A stretch of 64,000 nucleotides of DNA from Dichetophora obliterata (GCA_963920525.1 OY986438.1:182450888-182514887); one strand, 5' to 3'. Shown: positions 12,216 through 25,019, counted from the stretch's first letter. Numbers and translations: made by a program. Notes: a model not told the origin generated them from the sequence alone.

Positions 12216-13620
12216 GAGTCTGCTTAACGCTTTGTGAACGCACGTCTTGTCGTCTTTCTCGACTCATCAACGCCAATCGAAATAAACTTGTTCTTGCCAA
12301 CTGCTGCCAAGATCGAGTGCAGATCCATGGCCTAGATGGATGTACGTTGGCAGCAAGCTAGCTAGCTAGCTGCAAGGCCGCACTGTAGATCATCGTATTA
12401 CATCTAGATGATTATTGCATGTGACAGCAGCTATGAGTCCGTTGGGATAATGAAAGATATGCAAATTGATGAAGGACGTAAGAGCAAAAGTGTCTGCGAT
12501 TAAATTAAGAGAGGAGCGAAAGAGGAGGCGGCAACCCGATGCGAGTGACAAATAGATCTTGCTGCGTTTGTATTTGCATATAAAGCAATTTTTATCAATA
12601 AGTTGACAACAAAAAACTTAATCTTTTAGAAAAACCTTATTTTGTTTTTACCACTGCACTTATGCCCACTTTAAATGTGAAATTATTTAATCTTTTTCCA
12701 TGCTTAAATTCAAACAATCCTCTAGACTCTCACCCGCTAGATTAAAAAGGTATGCAAATACTTGGCCGGGTCAGTAGGATTTGGCCAAACGTGTTCGACT
12801 ACTTCTTTTGTGCTCTTCTATTAGCTAATCGCAATATCAGTGTCACTCTCACTCACTCACTTATTCACGAGTGAATGGCTGACTGGTTACACCTTGGCCA
12901 TAGTTTTGCTTATAGCCAAACAAGATTGATGGCAAAATTACTTTTGATATATGTGCGCGAGCAGACTTCGTCTTCAATTACCTTCTGATGCCACGGAGAA
13001 GATTTTCTGCAACAACAGCAATAGCGACAGTGGCAATATCAACCGATCTTAGCTTCACCATAACTTATGGCTATGTGCGGTGTGCCAATGACACTTGTGT
13101 CCACTCAAGCGTATTCGAAATGAAAACGAAACCATATCAGATCTATAGAGTGAAGATCAATCTGTTTAGCAGCTGGTTTTGGTAGTAGTTGCGAGAATCT
13201 TTAATGCTGCGCACTTTAAGCTCTGGCTGATCACGGTAGACATTCCGCCATTTGCTGATCTTGGCTGTTGGGGACTTAGTGTAGGTTGCGGATGACTGCC
13301 GAGAGAGTTGGGAGGAAGCTGTAGTTGACATTGTGCGACGGAATACTTCCTGCCGCTTGAGTGATTTTTTGCAATACTTAAGCAGCCGTAGCCGCTTGCA
13401 CTCGTGGCTACAGCATTTTTATTGTTGGTTGTTGGTGTAGTAACGACAAAGTTGCGGTTGCACTTGCTTAGTTTTCTTCCTTTTCTGTTCAACTTGTTCG
13501 AATTCCAAGCGGGAACTTTATATGGCGAGTATGGGACAGGACAGGACAGGACAGTGTGGCAGCCAAGGACAGTGACAGCGATACTAGACCGCTTGTTCAG
13601 CTGTCCATACAATATTGACC

Positions 13621-13661
13621 AACTACAGCAACAACAGCAACAACAATAACAACAACAACAG
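13621..13661. repeat. CAA/CAG trinucleotide run
   Basis: About 40 bp of CAACAACAG-type triplets, common in fly non-coding DNA. It creates a short Gln run on one strand and a Cys run on the other. Confidence 0.8.
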
Positions 13662-14629
13662 TCCTGGTTCTGAAAGCGAATCGCTTTGTGCTGATCGTGA
13701 TTTGGCATGACATCGTGTTGTATTCATGGTACAACAACAAACAACAATGTCGAGGACGAATACGAGTAGGTACGTCGTTTTACAAACATGTTACAATTTT
13801 TTATTGCTTTTCTAAACTTTTTTCTTTCATTCACTTTCTTTTTTCTACTCATACCGGTCTTGGTGCTATTCTTATTGTACTCCTCAGATTTTGTTTTTTC
13901 TTTGTCATACGATTTGGAGCATATTCCCATAAGTTTCTCTAGCTGTCGTGATTTTAGTGCGATATTCGTAGCTTGTTTTCCTATATTCTAGATCGTTGTT
14001 TGCGATAAGCCTGAAAAAAGCTTAGATGAATCGTAACATCTTTCGATGGCTGATTGAAAGATTGAATGCCACCGATATATAGAAGGCGAGCTTAACTCTG
14101 AAGATCACTAAAGACAAACAGAAGCAAAAAAAGAAAATTACAAAATTCCGACGTACAAGTGCAATTGTTATTTTTCTCTTTATCGCAGTATAGTTGCGAA
14201 GATGGCAACAACAGGTGCATTTGACATTTTTAGTTATTTTTTTTTAATGGAATGTCTAACAGAAAAACATTTTATAAATTCCTGAATTTCGCTAGAATAA
14301 ATTTGAAAGCATGTTTTGGTAATTTAATCAGTTTTATTAAAGGTAGTTCATTAGATATATTTTGAATTACTTAAACTCTTATGCACACAAAACCATGGGG
14401 AAAATAATTTACTGTCATATAACGTAGAATTTAGGAATATCACATTATTTTTAAAATATCTTTATCTATTCGATATGCTAACCTGATTAAAGAACATGCT
14501 AAACTAATCAAAGAACTATATCGGAATTTTGACTAGGATGTTTTAAATCCAGATCTCTTTGTTTCGATTGAGAACCTTCGTAAGCACTCAGTCACTTTTA
14601 AGGTTATTTTGTAACTTAAATGACTTTAG

Positions 14630-15341
14630 TTTCCAAGATTGAGTTTCGTTTTGAAATTTAAATAAACAACACATTTTAAATGGTAGTTCATCATCTGCTT
14701 ATTGATGCATAATTAAGAGGGTCTACCATTTAGTAATGATGAATAATATTTTCCAAGAGTCCACCCGTACACGTCTACAAATGTGGATGATTTTGGTGTA
14801 ATTTTCGGTCGCATTACGGCATATTTGGGGCTCTATCTCGACAATTTCTTGCTGTGCTATTGTCTTTCACAGGTTCAGTTGCTTGTGGTTTATTTGCATT
14901 AGCTCCATCTTTGATGGCTCCACAGGAAATAGTCCTAAGGCGTTAAATCGGGAAGTCTTGGCAGCCAAACTGCTTCAGACTTCGAGAGATTATTCTCCCG
15001 AGAATTTTGCTTGCAATAAATTCATTGTTTTGTTGGCTGTGGGAATGTCGCACCGTCTTGTTTAATTCACATATTATCAATATCCATACCATCAACAATA
15101 GGCCAAAAAAACGATGTTAACATGTCATGATATCAGAACCCCAAATATGCCGAAATGTGATCGAATATTTCACAAAAAGAATCGACATCTGTAGACGTGC
15201 ACTAGGGAGACATTTAGAAGATATCATTTATCATTACCAAATGGTAGACCCTCTGCATTATACATCAATAAACAGATGATGAACTTCCATTCAAAATGTG
15301 TGTTTCATTTGAATTTCAAAAAGAAACTCAATCTTTGAAGA
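14630..15341 (-). mobile_element. Fold-back remnant of an ITm (Tc1/mariner superfamily) transposon
   Basis: Two inverted arms of about 210 bp (14630-14840 and 15135-15341) are roughly 80-85% similar by eye. Each starts near AAGATTGAGTTTC and includes GAGGGTCTACCATTT. Between them, on the minus strand near 14925-14965, is a DDE-type catalytic block reading LPRLPDLTP, a stop, then DYFLWSH. This resembles the third catalytic Asp region of maT/ITm transposases. Further downstream the decayed transposase tail (EIVEIEPQICRN) runs into the left arm. The right arm therefore looks like an inverted copy of the 3' end of the transposon. It is not functional. Confidence 0.65.
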
Positions 15342-16287
15342 CCCTGCATATTAGGCCGGATCGTTCTTGTATGGAGAAAAACAATTTCAGCCGTTCGGGG
15401 TCTCAAAAGTTAGAAGAACTCATTGAAATGATTTCTGCATACTTTTTTTCAAATTGGTGAAAAGCACATGTTTTTTGCTTGTACCTTTTTATTTTTCACA
15501 GAACGCATACCCACATCTGCTGAAATGTTAAATATATTACTCGTACCAACATTTTGACATAAAAAAGTTTTGAAAATTATGTTTCATTATAACTCTTATT
15601 ACCGAGCTTGACAAAACCTTATCACAGTGTAGATTAAAGCACAACTTGCTGTTCAAGACAATTCTAAGATCCATTATTATGATTGACTCTTTTGTGCTCG
15701 GTACTGTTGAGGCGGAACGTATGTTGTATGATGTTGATTTTACGAAAAAAGCTCATAACATTAGTGCGGTTCTTGTCACTTCGTAAGTTTTCGTAAACCG
15801 TATATCGTAGTGTCCGTAACTTTTTGACATGAACGCACTTATCAGAATTTTCGTAACTTTATTCTAAACACTATTTTGACGGCAATGATACACAAAAAAA
15901 ACGGAGGTTATCAAAGTCAAGTGAAAATCTATTTATGCTATTCATTTGTTTTGTCCATATTTTTTATTTTCTAGAATCACGCTTGAAAATTAGAAACACA
16001 AAACAGCTGACATTTGCAGTTTGTTACGCAGTACAAGTAACGCAGGTTTACTTACTTAATAATAATATTGAGACAAATTCAGTGCGTAAAATGCTACGAA
16101 CTTCGTATCTCGATGTTCATATAAAAAAAGTGACGTTTCGAAAGTTTTTACGAGAAAACTAGAATTTTATTTAACAGAATTCCTTGAAATTTCACCTACT
16201 GCGATCTGCCGTAGAGATATGATTTTAGCCAACTGAGCACAGAACCAAATTTTTCTAATTTATATATTAGCACGCTGTGATAATATA
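15342..16287. other. AT-rich DNA without a supported gene
   Basis: No coding similarity. TTTTCGTAA-type words recur at 15785-15860, and a diverged reverse form occurs at 16135-16155. I could not define element ends. Confidence 0.4.
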
Positions 16288-16289
16288 TA

Positions 16290-17748
16290 TCGGTGATTCC
16301 ATGTCAAATCGGACGCTTTTGTCCAAAAACTACTTTTTTATAATTATTTTTTTTTTCTGCGGTTATACACAGTGAAAAATTATAAAGAAAAACAAAAAAT
16401 GTCATTTGGACATGTACTCAAACAACTATGTCTTCAAGCCGTTAGTCCTACAAGAAAAAAATTTAGGACATATTTTAAAGATCTTGAATTGCTCTTTATT
16501 GGGGTGTCCTTTTTTACAAACACTTTCGAGAAAAATTTTAAATTTTTTGACCACTAAAATTTTCATTCCCATTTTTCAAGGTCAGCACCACTATTTTTTT
16601 GGAAATATTATCGTATTGAGGCATTCATTCTTAATGCACTCTCAAAATTTCATGTTGGAGAATCAATGTTTACTATTTTTAACGAAATTTTCAAAAACTG
16701 ACTACACAAGTTTTATGTACTTTGCACAAGTGACTACACAAGTTTTAAGTAAGTTTACAAGAACAAAACAAATATTATAAATAAAATGTCAAAACAATTT
16801 TATATATTATAGTATTAATAAAGGTATACATCATGGAATTACAACCAACAAATTTTTTTGCAAATTTCAAAAATAGAGTGTCTTTAGAGGAATGGTATAT
16901 TTTAACGAGTTGATAAAATTTTTCAATTTGAATGATTTTACATATCGTCGCTGCACCAGAAAAACCAGTTATGTGATTTTTGTAAATTTTTTTATAGTAT
17001 ATTTTGCTTACACCATCTATTACCCACATTTCTGCATTTGCAGTTTTTTATACCACATATGATTTAGGAGTGATCAAAAACAGTAATTGCTCACATTACC
17101 AGAAATGCTCTAAAAAAATTTGTTTTTTGCTCTCCTGAAAAGTTACTGAAAAACATATAACTGTTTTTGTTATCGCAGCGACGATATGTACCTAGTTTAG
17201 TAAAAAATACTCAAAATTCTATTTTTAATTAAAAATTAAAGTATTTTGTACTTAAAAGTTGTGTAGTCAGTTTATGAAAATTTCGTTAAAAATAGTAAAC
17301 ATTGATTCTCAAACATGAAATTTTGATAATGCATTAAGAATGAATGCCTCAATACGATAATATTTTTAAAGTGCCAAAAAAATAGTGGTGCTGACTTTGA
17401 AAAATGGGAATGAAATTTTTAGTGGTCAAAAAATTTAAAATTTTCCTCGAAAGTGTTTGTAAAAAAGGACACCTCAATAAAAAGCAACTCAAAATCTTTA
17501 AAATATGCCCTGCATTTTTTCTTGTAAGACTAACGGTTTAGAATATATAGTTGTTTAAGTACATGTTCAAATGACAATTTTTTTTTTTTATAATTTTTCA
17601 CTGCGTATAACTACAAAAACAAAATTGAAAATTGTAAAAAAAATTTGCAAATATTTTTCTTTTTTAAAGTACAATCCTCGTGCAAAGTGCCAAATTTTTA
17701 CAGAAATGTGAGTTTCAAAAAGCGTCAGATTTCACATGGAATGACCGA
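16290..17748. mobile_element. 1.46-kb element with long inverted repeats, TA-flanked
   Basis: The ends TCGGTGATTCCATGTCAAAT (left) and TCGGTCATTCCATGTGAAAT (right, minus strand) begin long inverted arms of about 450-500 bp. Shared blocks include the GTGGTGCTGAC region and AAAAGTGTTTGTAAAAAAGG-like words. TA flanks both ends (16288-16289, 17749-17750). There is no transposase; open frames inside are short and unlike any protein I know. A second, truncated copy lies at 51599-52231. A smaller MITE is nested in the centre (16941-17188). Confidence 0.78.
16941..17188. mobile_element. Nested 248-bp MITE
   Basis: The ends are perfectly inverted: CATATCGTCGCTGC at the left and GCAGCGACGATATG at the right, each with TA outside. 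It sits between the arms of the 16290-17748 element. The truncated copy at 51599-52231 also contains the right part of this sequence, so the composite may travel as a unit. Confidence 0.6.
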
Positions 17749-17750
17749 TA

Positions 17751-18658
17751 CATATATTGTGAAAAGTGTCTGAAAACGAAATAGAAAACGAAAAGAAAAT
17801 GTATAGCCACTAGATTTATGCTTTATGTAAACAAAGTCAACAAATTATTTTGGCTCTTGGACAATTTTTAATCCAGTAAGGTTAGTGTACAACTTGTACG
17901 AATTCGGACAGTTCTTCGTATCTAATCTTCAGTTCATCGCTAACATTAGCTGTGTTTTGGAGAAGTATGTAAATTGTATATCTCTAATTTTTTTAAAAAT
18001 CTAAGATTTTTGTCTAGCCATGGCACTGAAAGGTTATTCCTAACTTTCGATAGCAGTAAAAAAGTGCTTATAGAAACTAAAGACACCGCTATCTAAGTTT
18101 AAATTGAATAGAGAATTATGCATTCTCTTCATGAACATATTCATTAAATTTGTTGGTCATACGGTACTTTTTGAAAGTTTTGTCCCTATTCAACGTAGTG
18201 TGCAGCAGACCTTACTTGAACCGAATTGGCCATTGGCGACTATATTTTAAAAAAATTTCACTACCATTTTTAGACTCATTATACTTGACATTCTTTCTTA
18301 ATTCGAACTATTGGTTCGACCGCATGCTGCTCAGTTGAATAAAACCGCTTTTTCCTATTAAATCTAAGGTAATGTCTTGTTTTTCACTGAACAGCATCAT
18401 TATGCATCAAACTACCCCATTTTATTCTAACCACCTTTTGCCACTCTAATGCCCTTTGTGAACCACACGATCGAATCGTTGCTTCATGTATGTATGTTTC
18501 GATCAGTCGTTCTCTTATATTTAATTTAATTGTGTTGCGCTTTGCTACCCAGATTAGATCAACACAGCGTAGGTGTTCTATATCTGGTGCACTGCTGAAT
18601 AGTGTGTAGAACCGCCAGCAGCTACACCACAACCTCTATCCAACTGGTGTCAACAGCA

Positions 18659-18699
<41 letters not shown>

Positions 18700-20240
18700 A
18701 GTGTGAATGTGGTTCAAAGGTATGTGATGTGCTACATACTGTGTCTCTCAAAAAACCAAACTTGATATCTGTGCATCAGCTGAAGCGGAAAATAGAAAAA
18801 TACAGTTTCACTGATTGATTTCTGATAACCTGACTTACAAGCAGCCGCCAAGACTGCTTCATTGCCAAGATTATCACGGCTTGGTTTAATTTAGGCTCTC
18901 CAGCTGCTTTCCCAAATATTTGTTTTAAATTTTTTTCACTGGCTCTGACAGTTTTTTTGTATATGGCTTCCGGCATTAATGGCCTTAAAGACAGACACAT
19001 TAATAGAATGTGTCGCTGCTCTGAACTTTTCGAAAGCAATTAAATCGCGCATTTTCCCCACTTCAGCAACAAGAAAATTCAATCGCGTTCACTCGATCTA
19101 TGATTAATCATCGCGCATTCATTGGTCTGTCACAAGGCATTGTCAAATGGACTGCATGTCGCAGTACTTCTGCGCCGAACATTCAGCACCTTTCTAAAGC
19201 GCTGCAACCTACCACAGGAAACCCTTCGCTGACGTCGTTGTTGACTTTGTTGTAGATAGCATTTGATCTTAGCTGCTCAATGATCGCACTATTGATTTTT
19301 CGATTCTGATCGCACTGGCGATCAGGTCAAACGATTGTAGCAAACATCGATTGGTTGGCGTTTTTAATGACTTCTTCTTCATCTACTTCAACAAGATAGT
19401 GTTCATCGTCGTCGTCGGCCTCATCAAACTTGCAACTGTAAGAAGCAATCGATCGACATTGTCTTTGTTTGTTGGTTTGTTTGTTTGTTTATTTTTCCAA
19501 CAGTTAATCGTCCATGAAGAATTGCTGACGTCGGCATCTCTCCGTAACGCCTCATAGTTTATTTACAAGAATGCAAGATAAGTTTTTTCAGTGAATTGTG
19601 AATTGCAACACACCCTGCTTTATAGCAAACTCTGTCAAAACTACTGAATTGGAACCATTAAGAAGAACCATTTGTTTGTTTTAGCTGCGTTTTCATCGAT
19701 TACGAATCGCTTTATTAATTTCCACATATGTTTGTTTGTTCACGCATTGTGTGGTTCTTGGTAGTTCCTACGCTTCCCCAGACGACCCAACCCCAGTGGT
19801 TTCTTATGCTCCATATATGGCAGTGCACATCAATATCATCGTCATTGTTTTTGATGTCGTCAACGTCATCACCAACACGATCGCTAGCTAAAGGTTCTGG
19901 TTCTATGCGTTGCCTGGTAGTTGAGTGGATTGAGGCGCGGAACTTTGGCACTTCTTTGGAAGTGTTTAATTTTAGTTTTAATGAAAAATCTTTCAATTGT
20001 GGATAATGGTGTTAATTAGGAGATATTAAATGCAATAAATAACAAATGGTTATGTCTTGATTGGACGGCATTGATGAGAAATGTTGTGGCTGATGGCAAA
20101 AACGTCGAGGGCGATATTAAATGAAAAATAAAGAAAGACACTGGTATAGTCAGCATACCGTAATTATTTTAGTAAATGACTATAACATTACTCCGATAGC
20201 TTTAATTTATTCCTTTAAATCCATTCGGTATAGAACAAAT
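17751..20240. other. Stretch without a supported gene
   Basis: Mixed AT-rich and moderately GC-rich DNA with a long GT microsatellite and TTTG runs (19465-19490, 19725-19740). Open frames up to about 93 codons here have no recognisable similarity. No exon can be supported. Confidence 0.45.
18661..18696. repeat. (GT)18 microsatellite
   Basis: Uninterrupted dinucleotide run of 18 GT units, then TTTGAGTGTG. Confidence 0.95.
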
Positions 20241-20633
20241 TCGTCCTTTTTAGTCTAGTGAATAGTGCGTTTGACTATCAACTCAGAGTTCCCCGGTTCG
20301 AATCCGGCTTCAGGCATGGTTCTTTTCGCATTATTTGTTCTTTACTACATTTAGGAATTATTGTAAATATGCACAACTATAATTGTGGAAAACGTGGAAT
20401 TAAAGTACAGGAACAACTGAGGGCTGAAAATGCTTGCCGAAGTTAAAGCATAACACTAGCCTTGATTATTAGCAATTCAAATTGTCTTTCACTTGCGTTC
20501 CACCTTATCGATAATTCACGTATGGTTCCAATAAATGCTTCCTCTAATAATCTATCACTTTCATTTCAGGTCAAGGACCACATGTTGTTTGTATAAGGCT
20601 CATGACTTGGTTCTTTGATCTTTAAAAAAAATT
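20241..20633 (+). mobile_element. tRNA-derived SINE, copy 1
   Basis: The head has internal pol III promoter boxes: box A-like TAGTCTAGTG (about 20250) and box B GGTTCGAATCC (about 20294). A tRNA-unrelated body follows, with landmarks GAGGGCTGAAAATGCTTGCC, GCATAACACTAGCC and CAATTCAAATTGTCTTTC. The 3' end reads GGTTCTTTGATC followed by an A-rich tail. Further copies are at 35124-35552 (minus strand, long tail) and at 31216-34960 (interrupted). No coding capacity; such SINEs rely on LINE proteins. Confidence 0.85.
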
Positions 20634-20695
20634 ATAGTAGCAACTTTGACATCGTTTGTATTCCGCCTTTTTTCTTACACCTGTTTTTTTTTCTA

Positions 20696-21054
20696 CACAG
20701 TAAAAAATATGAGCATAAATTTTATACTATTTTGTATACAAATAAATCCAAACCAAAAATGTTTTAAAATTAATACCATCAAATCTTATAAATTTTTCCA
20801 AACCATTTTTCTCGTCAGACCAATCAAAACCACTATATTTATACATTTCCCGATTTTGGTGAATTTTTTCCCTTCGAACCAGTATATATTTAAATTTACA
20901 CATGATATCCATGTAAAATTTTTAAATTATATTTGCTTTATTATTTTTATAATATTGAGTGGTATAAAATTTATAAATTATTTGGAATAAAAAAAGTTTA
21001 TACCACACAAATGTTATAAAAAAGATAAAATTTACCCTCAAATTTTTTACTGTG
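20696..21054. mobile_element. 359-bp AT-rich MITE
   Basis: The ends CACAGTAAAAAATATGAG and, on the minus strand, CACAGTAAAAAATTTGAG continue into a shared TAAATTTTAT. Each is preceded by TA (20694-20695 and 21055-21056). The long open frame spanning 20646-20990 is an AT-rich artefact of this element. Confidence 0.72.
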
Positions 21055-21659
21055 TAGTTTACGTTTCATCTTTCATCTCTATTCGTTTTACTTTTAGCCT
21101 TTATCTTTAAATATATTTTTTTTTTTAATCTTTTAGGACTTTTCAACGCAATTCCAACGCAACTTCAACGCAACCGCGGAAAAGTTGTAAAGCAATGCAA
21201 CTTTAAACCAAATACTTTCAGCCTTGCTTCAAAAGTCATGGAACATGTGTAAGACATTTGAAAAAGCTAACTCATGTTTTTCGACTTCTTGTATTAATTT
21301 AATATTCAACACTTGCTCATTCATCCTGCATACTATTTCTTCTTCTTTTAGATTCTATTAATGAAAAAAGGAACAAATTAATTAATTTATTCACCTTAAT
21401 TTAAATGTATGTAGCGTAATGCACTACAAATAATTGAATTCACAAAACAAACAACCAGATGCAACAAGTCGCTGATGAAAATTATGGAAAGCCGCGTTGC
21501 GTTGATCGGATTGAGAACATGTCGAAAACTTGTTTCGTGCAAGTTGCTTAATCTGTAGGCTCCAGTATAAATACAAAGGCTAGCAACTTGAGTCGAAGTT
21601 GCGTTGACCAAGTGTGGATGCCTTATTTTAAATTTTTCGTGATTATACATTTTTTAACT

Positions 21660-22560
21660 TGTTCAGAAGTCGTAAAGTCATAACCTCATACCTGCGCAAT
21701 AAGTCGGGATATGGTCAAAACAATCAAGGAGGAAATAATAAAGTAATTTCGAAAGCTGATAAGAGAGCAACTTTGAGAGAAGCATCGAACTCTCATAGCT
21801 CAGCCGTAAAGGATCAGGGCAAATGTTGGGGTTAAAGCTAGCTTATCTACAGTTCAAATAGTAATAAAGAATGCTCCACATTTAAAAAGACAAAATTTAA
21901 AGAAAAAACCTCTACTCAATGGGGCTCGCAAGGAAAGTCGCCTGAATTTCGCACGTCAGCACATGTCATGAACTTCATATTGGCACTATGTTGTCTTTTT
22001 GGATGAAAATAAATTTAATTTAGAAGGTACAAACGGCTATAATTATTACTTCTATGATCTTCGCAAGGAGGATCACCAGTTGGATCGCCTTCATAGTAGG
22101 GTGGGGAGTGAGTGTAATGCTGTGGGGAGCCATCTCCTAATTTGATGCGTGCAAGTTACAGTTTTTGAGTTACTGCGTGCGAGTTACTGCTTTTCCTCAT
22201 TTTCGAAATTTGATAAGTAATTAACCATGGCATTTTCAACATGACAATGCTCCTATACACACTTCCCAGGTGGTAAAGTCACAGAATGAGGGCATAAATG
22301 TAAGCTTAATGCAGTGGCCGTCTTATTCACCCGACATAAACATAAAGAAAATGCATGGGGATGGCTTCCTCTAAGGTTTACGAATCAGAAATACAATATT
22401 CCAATACATCGAAATTAATTGACGTCAGCAAGTAAGCCTGGTCAGTGATTTCTCTGAATTATATTGAAAATTATATGAGTCGCTTCCATATCGAATGTAT
22501 GAGGTCATTCTCAACAAGGGAGAACCATCCCGTTATTACAATTATAAAAAATATTTAAAT
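21660..22560 (+). pseudogene. Dead Tc1-like transposase
   Basis: Decayed remains of a Tc1-family DDE transposase, spread over all three frames with many stops. In order: ISKADKRATLREAS (helix-turn-helix part, about 21757), a VDRR-like stretch, a WGAIS block near 22117-22135, FQHDNAPIHTSQVVK with the second catalytic Asp (22231-22276), and MQWPSYSPDIN near 22308 where the third catalytic residue of Tc1 elements would follow. The tail resembles SLNYIENY and a final YEVILNKG-like block near 22495. I found no terminal inverted repeats, so the ends are approximate. Confidence 0.8.
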
Positions 22561-23206
22561 TATTTAATCTATAAGCTTAGAAATAAGTTTATGTCTTCAA
22601 ACTTAAAAAAGAATAGAAAATAACTCGTGTGTGATAATCTGATGACCAAAATTGAACTGGTATTATTTCCGTTATTTTTCAAAAAAAAAAAAACAACAAA
22701 ATATTTTGCAATAATAAATCAATACTTTGTTTTTTATTTAATTGAGAATTGAAAAGGCTATAAGCGCAAAAAATGTTAATTCAAGTGCTTTTAGTTAAGT
22801 TTGAATTAACCCAAATTCATTTACGTTAGGAGGTGTGCTAATCTGATGACGCGCACTGCATAATCAGACTTTTATAAAATAAACGCTGTGGATTTAAAGG
22901 TTTTATATTTAAGGAGAAATTAATATATTTATGATAATAATACAAAATAGAAAAAATTTATAGTAATAAGATTTCCAATTTAATAATATGAATAAATAAA
23001 TAAACAAATTTGACCAAGAATTAATGTAAAAAGTAATTTAAAATAATTTTTTACTTTGTAGTGGTTTTGAAATTTTTTTTTTGTTAAAACATTTTTTCAA
23101 AACCGTTCGATAGATAACTCGAAACTGCTGCTTCAATTTCAATGAATCTTATTACATTTTATTCGTTATCTTGTCTTTTAAGCATCCCCCCCTAAATTCA
23201 AGTCCA
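22561..23206. other. AT-rich DNA without a supported gene
   Basis: Long A and T runs, including A12 near 22681 and T9 near 23075. No coding or element signature seen. Confidence 0.4.
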
Positions 23207-23216
23207 TAGGGGAAAC

Positions 23217-25019
23217 GCTATAGTTATTGGCCCCTATACAGTTATTGGCCATTTCAACTTTGGCATCCAAAAACAAGCAAAGAACCTACAAAAGTAGTAG
23301 ATTTAAAACTTCATTAATAGCAACACTTTTATCCTCTGTCAAATAAGTTCAATGAAATTCCGCTAAGTGAATTAGTTCTTTTGTGTGATATTTTGCCGGG
23401 GGTACAAACGTAAGTGAGTTTGTTAAAAAAATATTAAGACTGCTATTTTTTTTTTAATGCAATATTTTGTAAAGTATATTTACTAGTGCCGTTATTCAAA
23501 TTGTATAAAATAACTTCTTGTTATGCGTTATATATAGATTTAAGGTGGGATAGAACTTATTTTCTACATAACCTCGAAATTTTGTTGTGGCTAATAGCTG
23601 TCACAATTATTTGAATAATTTACTGTTATTGGCCTCTTATGCCAATAACTATAATTTTTAAAAAAAATAATAAATAGCGTTGTTAATAAATAAAAAGTCA
23701 TCAGTTATAAAATTAAGCGTCCTATTCAATTTCTAGAATTTTTAAATCATGAATAGTAAATACCCAGTAGCGGATGGAATATATTCCGAATATATGAAGC
23801 ATCAATTACCTTGTAATGACCACTACTTCCGACTATATTACCTTACTATGCATAAAAGGCCTTACATTAAACATGGAATGAGACAGGAGGTAAGTGATCG
23901 CCTCCCTTCAGCATTACCTAGAAGTTATGGAGTAACATACTTCTTGTATTAAGTTATAAAAATCACTGCATTACTTTTCCTTGTATGCTACATTACAGGC
24001 AATGAGGTATGAGTTAATTACTTCTGCTATATGCAGACGCATTCCTTTTTGAAAATGCTTCCTTACCTGGTAATTTATTCTGTATTAGTTCTATGGTAGC
24101 CACTGGCAAATCCACTGCTGGGTAGCCAAGACCAATAACTATGTTATTCACAAAGCTCACTTACAGAAAAAGTAGGCCAATTACTATAATTTTTTTTTTA
24201 ATTTGTAATAAATTAGCTTACACATATTTTCTTTTTTATATCAGATTCGTCAGAAAAAAATAATGCCGAAGATACACAATACACAAAAAAGGCCCTTGAC
24301 GAGGCTTTAAAAAAAATTAATACTAAAACAATGTCCTTGAGAGCAGTCGCAAAAATATATAATATATCAAAAGGTACTTTGCAGTTTAAACTAAAAAATC
24401 CTACTTCAAAATCTCAATTTGGGCGGACACCTTATTTGACATATGAAGAAGAAAATACTATCGCAGGGTGTATGATTAAAATGGCTCGCAAAGGCTTTCC
24501 TAGGAAATCAAAACTTTTTGAAACAAAAATCCACGCGTTACTCCTTTTGTCAATAATAGACCTGGTCAGGGGTTAAGTTAAAAGAACCAGCGAGGGAGTA
24601 ACTAAAGTCAGTGCCTGCGTGTCTGAAGCTGATATAAAAAATGATTTCTTGAAATAATGAACTACTTTTCAAGTGAAAACCTGATTCCTTTGTGGATGAA
24701 GATCAAGAAGACATGTTTTAATTGGTTTAGAAATGATTAAGTTGCAATTTAGATTTTGTTTTTCGATGTGGCCAATTACTGTATGATCTCATGGCCAATA
24801 ACTGCAATGTTATGGCCAATTACTGTAGTTATAAGTTTTAAGTTTTTTTATTAATTTTATTCCTAAAATGTCAAATAAATATGTATAAAAGATATCCTAT
24901 CTAATAAATACATTAATATAAAACCATTTGTCATAATTTTTATTCATTTCTAACTGAAAAAATTTTTATTAATTGGATTTTTAGATCTTCAAGTCGCTTA
25001 ACTGGCCAATAACTATACC
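23217..25019. promoter_or_regulatory. Ten-copy array of GGCCAATAACTATA-like sites
   Basis: Sites at about 23217, 23238, 23623, 23641, 24130, 24175, 24770, 24793, 24814 and 25004. They cluster near the two ends and include the terminal repeat itself. This is the layout of transposase-binding subterminal repeats. Binding is inferred, not shown. Confidence 0.6.
24249..24740 (+). pseudogene. Truncated pogo/jerky-like transposase (psq + CENP-B-type N-terminus)
   Basis: The frame running to 24574 reads YTKKALDEALKKINTK, then MSLRAVAKIYNISKGTLQFK. This is a Pipsqueak-type helix-turn-helix that binds transposon ends in pogo-like families and in jerky/CENP-B relatives. GRTPYLTYEEENTIAG and ARKGFPRKSK follow, matching the start of the second (CENP-B-type) helix-turn-helix. 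Further remnants in other frames, RPGQG near 24565 and RTSEGVTK near 24586, match the end of that domain, so part of it is deleted. No DDE domain follows. The product, if any, could only bind DNA. Confidence 0.72.

Larger units (their letters stand above)
10656..14629. other. Stretch without a supported gene; simple repeats
   Basis: Positions 11800-13700 are less AT-rich, with fly-like simple sequence: GGATGGATGGATGG near 11740, (GCTA)n near 12357, TGATGTTGATGC-type triplets at 12126-12215 and CAACAG/CAA runs at 13621-13661. Triplet runs create open frames rich in Ser/Thr or Gln/Cys, which I do not accept as genes. This could be intronic or intergenic DNA of a host gene, but no exon is recognisable. 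Confidence 0.45.

Noticed and set aside
12073..12300. Ser/Thr-rich minus-strand frame
   Set aside because: Most of it is a translation of a TGATGT-type triplet repeat. No domain or homologue is recognised.
13166..13708. 180-codon minus-strand frame with Cys runs
   Set aside because: Cys runs come from the CAA/CAG repeat read in reverse; the rest overlaps other frames and has no recognisable similarity.
16372..16780. Overlapping open frames in the long-inverted-repeat element
   Set aside because: Not conserved in frame in the opposite arm of the same element. AT-rich by-products.
20250..20310. tRNA gene
   Set aside because: Box A and box B belong to the tRNA-derived head of a SINE; the same sequence continues into a SINE body in three copies.
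23749..24243. Possible exon 1 with a GGTAAGTG donor (23890) and TATATCAG acceptor (24243) joining to the psq frame
   Set aside because: The phases of the two frames do not fit, and the upstream peptide resembles nothing known. A real intron cannot be supported.
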